NCBI GenBank assembly: GCA_030674155.1
Contig: CM060335.1
Coordinates: 51,851,540-51,861,539 of the forward strand
Origin: Stramonita haemastoma
Lineage: Eukaryota > Mollusca > Gastropoda > Neogastropoda > Muricidae
Direction of reading: 5' to 3'
Length of the DNA: 10,000 bases
The notes beneath the pieces are model-generated. The model was not told the DNA's origin. It did no database searches and worked only from the letters and a program-made list of their open reading frames with translations. Below are positions 6,822 through 10,000 of the stretch, in pieces. Each line of letters starts with the position of its first letter. Position 1 is the first letter of the stretch. The position numbers were made by a program, and so were the translations under genes.

Positions 6822-7168
6822 TTAAACATCCAGTCCCCGTGTGTATGCAGTTTTGTAAATGTCATCTGTTCCCACCGGCACACGATGGCCTACTCTTACG
6901 AAAAGCGGGACAGGATTTAACGTGTGCGCAAGATGTTCTGCGTGCGTTCGCACACGGGGCCTCGGTTTAAAGTCTCATCCGAATGATGAAGCGGATGGTG
7001 CCCCCCCTACTTCCCCGCAGTCTGTTTCATCAGGCCATAGCAAAGTGACCCTGGGTAATAGCCAGCTGGAGTCCTCTCCTCCCCCCCCCCCCCCCCTCCT
7101 GACTGTAGGGGAAATAGAACCTACGACCTCGTAGCTAGGAACCTAACGCTCTAACCATTGGACCACGG
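6822..7168 (-). mobile_element. tRNA-derived SINE, family B, head present, tail module missing
   Basis: On the minus strand the head has box A TGGTCCAATGG (complement 7155-7165), followed by TTAGAGCGTTAGG, and a box B-like GGTTCTATTTCC (complement 7110-7121), a tRNA-like internal Pol III promoter. The head is followed by a 16-base poly-C run (7081-7096, plus strand). The body shares plus-strand landmarks with 7468-7751: CCGGCACAC, ATGGCCT, TGTGCGCAAGATGTTCTGCG, TCGCACACGGGGCCTCGG and CTCATCCGAA. The left limit is where the match to the other copy stops (AAACATCC). The tail module CCACTTT... is absent, so the copy is 3'-truncated or rearranged. Confidence 0.7.
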
Positions 7169-7181
7169 CCGTGCGTGCGTA

Positions 7182-7208
7182 CGCGCGCGCGCGCGCGCGC
7201 GCGCGCGC

Positions 7209-7284
<76 letters not shown>
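7182..7284. repeat. (CG)21-(TG)30 compound microsatellite
   Basis: A pure CG run of 42 bp (7182-7223) passes directly into (TG)n to 7284. It abuts the SINE head at 7168 through GTGCGTGCGTA. Alternating purine-pyrimidine tracts of this length are strong candidates for Z-DNA. Confidence 0.97.
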
Positions 7285-7285
<1 letters not shown>

Positions 7286-7347
7286 TTTCTTCCCTTTGTT
7301 CCTGTCATCTCTTTGACGACGTGGTCTGTTGTTATTGTTGTTGTTGT

Positions 7348-7430
7348 GCGTTCCCCAGCTTAACACCCTGGGGGATCACCCAGAATCTCCATGAAGGAGA
7401 AAAATCCTCTGAAGACGGAGTTTGCTGCTT
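7348..7430 (+). mobile_element. SINE family C, left half (split by insertion)
   Basis: GCGTTCCCCAGCTTAAC and CACCCAGAAT match 2358-2387. TCCTCTGAAGACGGAG and TTTGCTGCTT match 9142-9170 and the reverse complement of 2495-2540. The module stops at 7430 and resumes at 7756 after the inserted element. Confidence 0.6.
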
Positions 7431-7755
7431 ATATTTTTGAAATTTTATTTATATTTTATATTTTATACCACTTTATGTCACAGCAGATTTCTCTTTGAGA
7501 AATTCGGGCTGCTCTCTCTCCCCGGGGAGAGCACATCGCCACAAGTACAGAGCCTACCCATTATTTTTTTCCCCTCAGGGATGGCGTCTAAACACGACAT
7601 CTGTGTGCATGCTGGTTTTTATAATTTTGTCATCCGCTCCTACCGGCACACAATGGCCTGCCCTTTTGAACGGCAGAACGGGGTTTTAGCTTGTGCGCAA
7701 GATGTTCTGCGTGCGTTGGCACACGCGGCCTCGGTTTATAGTTTCATCCGAATAT
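7431..7755 (-). mobile_element. SINE family B with A-type tail, 5'-truncated, nested insertion
   Basis: The element reads on the minus strand. Its A-rich tail is the T-rich plus-strand run at 7435-7466. Next comes the tail module (CCACTTTATGTCACAGCAG, CCCCGGGGAGAGCACATCGC, CCACAAG) shared with 1867-2250. The B-type middle follows (CATGCTGGTTTTT, TTGTGCGCAAGATGTTCTGC), then the junction GCGGCCTCGG...TTTCATCCGAA. It ends there without a tRNA-like head, so the 5' end is truncated. ATAT at 7431-7434 and 7752-7755 may be a 4-bp target duplication. An open frame through here (7422-7757) has no protein features. Confidence 0.7.
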
Positions 7756-7785
7756 GACGTTGAAAACAGTCATACACGCAAACTT
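7756..7785 (+). mobile_element. SINE family C, right half
   Basis: GACGTTGAAAACAGTCATAC continues the module of 7404-7430 as judged from the intact copy at 9142-9190 (AATGGAGGGCAACAACGGTC). The family C sequence becomes unrecognisable soon after. Confidence 0.55.
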
Positions 7786-8262
7786 CTCATCCGGTGTACT
7801 TCCTATCTCACAAGTGAAGTTTTTTTTTAATACCGAGACCGAGTCGTGAAAACATAGTTCCAAGGTCTAAGGGACGCAATATACTCCTCGAGTGTGTATA
7901 CAAGGGGTAGCTTCCCTTTAAAAAAGCAAAACCTCCTTACAGACCCAGCTGCTGTAGTGGTGCCTAGTTTATCACTGGCTCAGATTATTGCACTTTTTAT
8001 TGGGACCACGGCCAGTACTGTACATTGTTTAAGTGTCAATAAAAAGTCGCATGATTCAGTATGTATGTATAGTACGTTACAGTGGTTTAATTCCGCCATG
8101 TTTTGTTTCCAGTGGCTGTTGCATCGTTCTTGTTACATGGCAGTTTCGAGTGTAGTTTCTGGGCCCACTGTTCTCCCTCTCAATATTCTGAAAAGTCTAA
8201 GATCACAGACTTGAGAAGAAAGACTGTAAATTGTGTAAATTCAAGGATCACCCCCCGCCCAT
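7786..8262. other. Unassigned non-coding stretch
   Basis: This is ordinary-complexity DNA. An open frame at 7894-8214 (plus) of about 106 codons starts at GTG and shows no domain, and no homology is recognised, so it is not called. No SINE landmark is seen beyond the family C remnant at its left edge. Confidence 0.35.
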
Positions 8263-8318
8263 CACACACACACACACACACACACACAACACACACACAC
8301 ACACACACACACACAACA
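8263..8318. repeat. (CA)n microsatellite
   Basis: About 55 bp of CA repeat with single AA slips (CAACA) at about 8289 and 8315, preceded by a short C run. Confidence 0.95.
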
Positions 8319-8344
8319 AGGTTGTTGAAATCATGTTAGCTAAT

Positions 8345-8520
8345 TAATGTTGGTGAAATGTTTGTTTTTGTTTTATTTGTTTCTTTGTTTGTTCTTTCCC
8401 CTTTTCTTTCTTTGTTGGTTTTATTGTTTTGCTAGGGATTTTCTGCTTTGATTTTTGTTGGTTTTTTGTGTTGCTTTATTTTGTTTTTTGCAGTTGTTTT
8501 GATTTTGTTTTTCTTTTCTT
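8345..8520. repeat. T-rich TTTG/TTTC low-complexity stretch
   Basis: About 175 bp dominated by TTTGTTT, TTTCTTT and GTTTTT words on the plus strand, with few A residues. It is strongly strand-biased. It may be an old reverse-oriented A-rich tail or simple low-complexity drift. Confidence 0.6.
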
Positions 8521-8539
8521 TAGATAGATGGCTTGATGG

Positions 8540-8614
8540 AAAAAAGCAAATCGATGCTTACTCAATGTACCATCTGGAAATAAAAATTTGATTGATTGAT
8601 TGATTGATTGATTG
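8540..8614 (+). mobile_element. Possible 3' end of a non-LTR retrotransposon with (TTGA)n tail
   Basis: GTACCATCTGGAAATAAAAA is followed by TTTGATTGATTGATTG... for seven TTGA units. An AATAAA-like signal followed by a short tetranucleotide tail is typical of LINE 3' ends (several invertebrate clades). No reverse-transcriptase frame is visible upstream, so this is at most a heavily 5'-truncated copy. A plain microsatellite is the alternative. Confidence 0.35.
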
Positions 8615-8616
8615 AC

Positions 8617-8617
<1 letters not shown>

Positions 8618-8698
<81 letters not shown>
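8618..8698. repeat. (CA)n microsatellite
   Basis: About 80 bp of pure CA following the TTGA run. Confidence 0.97.
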
Positions 8699-8700
<2 letters not shown>

Positions 8701-8975
8701 TATTAAACCGAGTCAGCTTTTTCTGGAGGATAATTTGATAGCAGTAAAAAGAGATATACGCCACAGGTATGTTCAGCTAATTAGAAAAAAATGTCACTGC
8801 TAGGCTAAAAAAAAAGGGTTATAATAGCAAGAGGACGATAATTATTTAAATCAGCAAAGGTCATCAAGTTCTATTTTTACTCTTTGTTCTTTGTTTGTTT
8901 TGTTTGCTTTTAATTCACTTAAAAAAAAAATTGTTTTTAGTTTGTCGCATTGCATGTTAAAGTCTCTCATAACAC
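8699..8975. other. Unassigned A/T-rich stretch
   Basis: No gene or repeat family is seen. There are short A and T runs at 8806-8815 and 8920-8939. Confidence 0.4.
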
Positions 8976-9195
8976 ACATGCAGTCTTTCAGATGAGACTA
9001 AAAACCGAGACCCTGTTGTGAGAACGCGCAAAGAACATCTTGTGCTCACCTTAAAACCCGTTCTGCCTTTGGGAAGAGTAGGCCATTCACGCCAGTAAGA
9101 ACAGGTGACAAAACTAAAAACACATGCACGCTACACATCATCTCCGAAGTCGGAATACGGCTACCTCAATGGAGGGCAACAACGGTCACGTCTGA
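8976..9195 (+). mobile_element. SINE with family B middle joined to family C module, head missing
   Basis: In plus orientation, CAGTCTTTCAGATGAGAC, AAAACCGAGACC, GAACATCTTGTGC, AAAACCCGTTCTGCC, GAGTAGGCCATTC, GGTGACAAAACTA and ACATGCACGC follow in order. They correspond to the reverse complement of 7752 down to about 7580. At about 9138 the match passes directly into the family C module (CTCCGAAGTCGGAATACGGC, ACAACGGTCA). No tRNA-like head lies to the left, so it is 5'-truncated. The A-type tail module found in 7431-7755 is replaced here by module C. Confidence 0.65.
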
Positions 9196-9417
9196 AAAAT
9201 GTCACCACGAACACGGCAGCTCTAGCCGAGGAACAATAAAAACAACCCCCCTCACAAACCCCCCCAACCAATATATACAAAACACACACACCACACATTT
9301 GAAAGACGTTAATTTATCAGAAAATATGCGTCATACCTGTATGTGTCACATGTTTTTGTTTATATATTTTTTAAAATATAATTTTATTAGTCTTTGATTG
9401 TGTTGGTGTATTATTTT
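9196..9417. other. Unassigned A/T-rich stretch
   Basis: A C-run-rich, A-rich segment (9236-9295) is followed by A/T-rich DNA. No gene or repeat family is recognised. Confidence 0.4.
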
Positions 9418-9591
9418 CTAAAGTAGCGGTAATATACGGCAAAGCACTTAATCAGTTTGATTCCAGAGTGGTTGCCTGGGTGCTTGTGTTTCGGATGAAG
9501 CGATGAGTTGGAAAAAGCCGTGTGCAAGGTTTTGCGCATGTTAAAACAAAGAAAAAGCATACGGCAACAGAAGTATTTTTGGCCCACAAAA

Positions 9592-9592
<1 letters not shown>
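9418..9592 (+). mobile_element. Diverged SINE family A copy, head partly recognisable
   Basis: A box B-like GTTTGATTCC (9455-9464) lies after a weak box A-like region (TCTAAAGTAGCGGTAATA, from 9418). The body landmarks are TTTCGGATGAAGCGATGAG (9490-9508), CCGTGTGCA, GCGCATGTTAAAA, ACGGCAACAGAAG and TTTGGCCCACAAAATCT. They line up in order with 2912-3022 and the reverse complement of 2010-2115. The copy is far more diverged than the others. At the point where the element should continue after AAAATTCTGTAG, (CT)n begins. Confidence 0.55.
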
Positions 9593-9830
<238 letters not shown>

Positions 9831-9958
9831 AACTGAATATTTCATGAAACATAATTTGATACTAGTGCAATATATGTATAATTATGCTGCAGGCATTTTC
9901 GGCATTTTATTTGAATGTTACTGATAGGTTTAAAAACTAAAGAACAACAACAACGACA

Positions 9959-10000
9959 ACACACACACGCGCGCGCGCGCGCGCACACACACACACACAC
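9959..10000. repeat. (AC)n-(GC)n-(AC)n tract, cut by window end
   Basis: A short AC run is followed by (GC)8 at 9969-9984 and AC to the window edge. It is the third place where CG and TG/CA repeats are joined. Confidence 0.95.

Noticed and set aside
7800..7860. ACCGAGACC motif at about 7832 as another SINE copy
   Set aside because: Only a short word matches; none of the other landmarks follow in order.
7894..8214. Plus-strand open frame of about 106 codons
   Set aside because: It begins at GTG and has no recognised motif or neighbouring exon.

Overview
This window looks like non-coding nuclear DNA from a metazoan. A marine gastropod mollusc is the most likely source. The evidence is the lack of any convincing gene, the very high density of long dinucleotide, trinucleotide and pentanucleotide microsatellites (by eye about a sixth of the window), and several decayed copies of tRNA-derived SINEs whose internal sequences resemble repeats I recall from caenogastropod genomes (Conus or Littorina type). 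The taxon is an inference from memory; no search was run. I support no protein-coding gene: every long open frame is a translated microsatellite, lies inside a SINE, or lacks recognisable protein features.

Layout. 1-955: A/T-rich start, a 140-bp direct duplication whose two copies both end in poly-C (370-602), and a (CA)n tract. 956-1340: a satellite-like array of about 70-bp units. 1586-2250: a nearly full-length SINE of 'family A' on the minus strand, whose tail runs straight into about 280 bp of (TTGTA)n. 2271-2727: a tRNA-like head on the plus strand, head-to-head with the previous one, in a segment bounded by a 14-bp near-perfect direct repeat. 2905-3160: a second family A copy, plus strand. 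3419-3636: compound (GT)n-(CG)n-(AT)n-(CA)n with cruciform potential. 4237-4444: (CTA)n with CTG interruptions. 4498-4870: a duplicated unit, one copy invaded by CA/CATA repeats. 5443-6420: (CA)n, (GA)n and (TG)n blocks with a GC-rich hairpin.

6822-7168: 'family B' SINE copy with its tRNA-like head, minus strand, next to a (CG)21-(TG)30 tract. 7348-7785: a 'family C' fragment split by a younger family B copy. 8345-8698: T-rich stretch, a LINE-like 3' end with (TTGA)n, then (CA)n. 8976-9195: family B middle fused to the family C module. 9418-9592: a diverged family A copy running into 235 bp of (CT)n. The window ends inside an (AC)-(GC)-(AC) tract.

The most interesting point is not a gene system but the modular SINE structure. 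Families A and B share the head-side junction and the tail module but differ in the middle, and the B middle also occurs joined to module C. The sequence supports at least one nested insertion and a case where a SINE tail appears to have seeded a long microsatellite.
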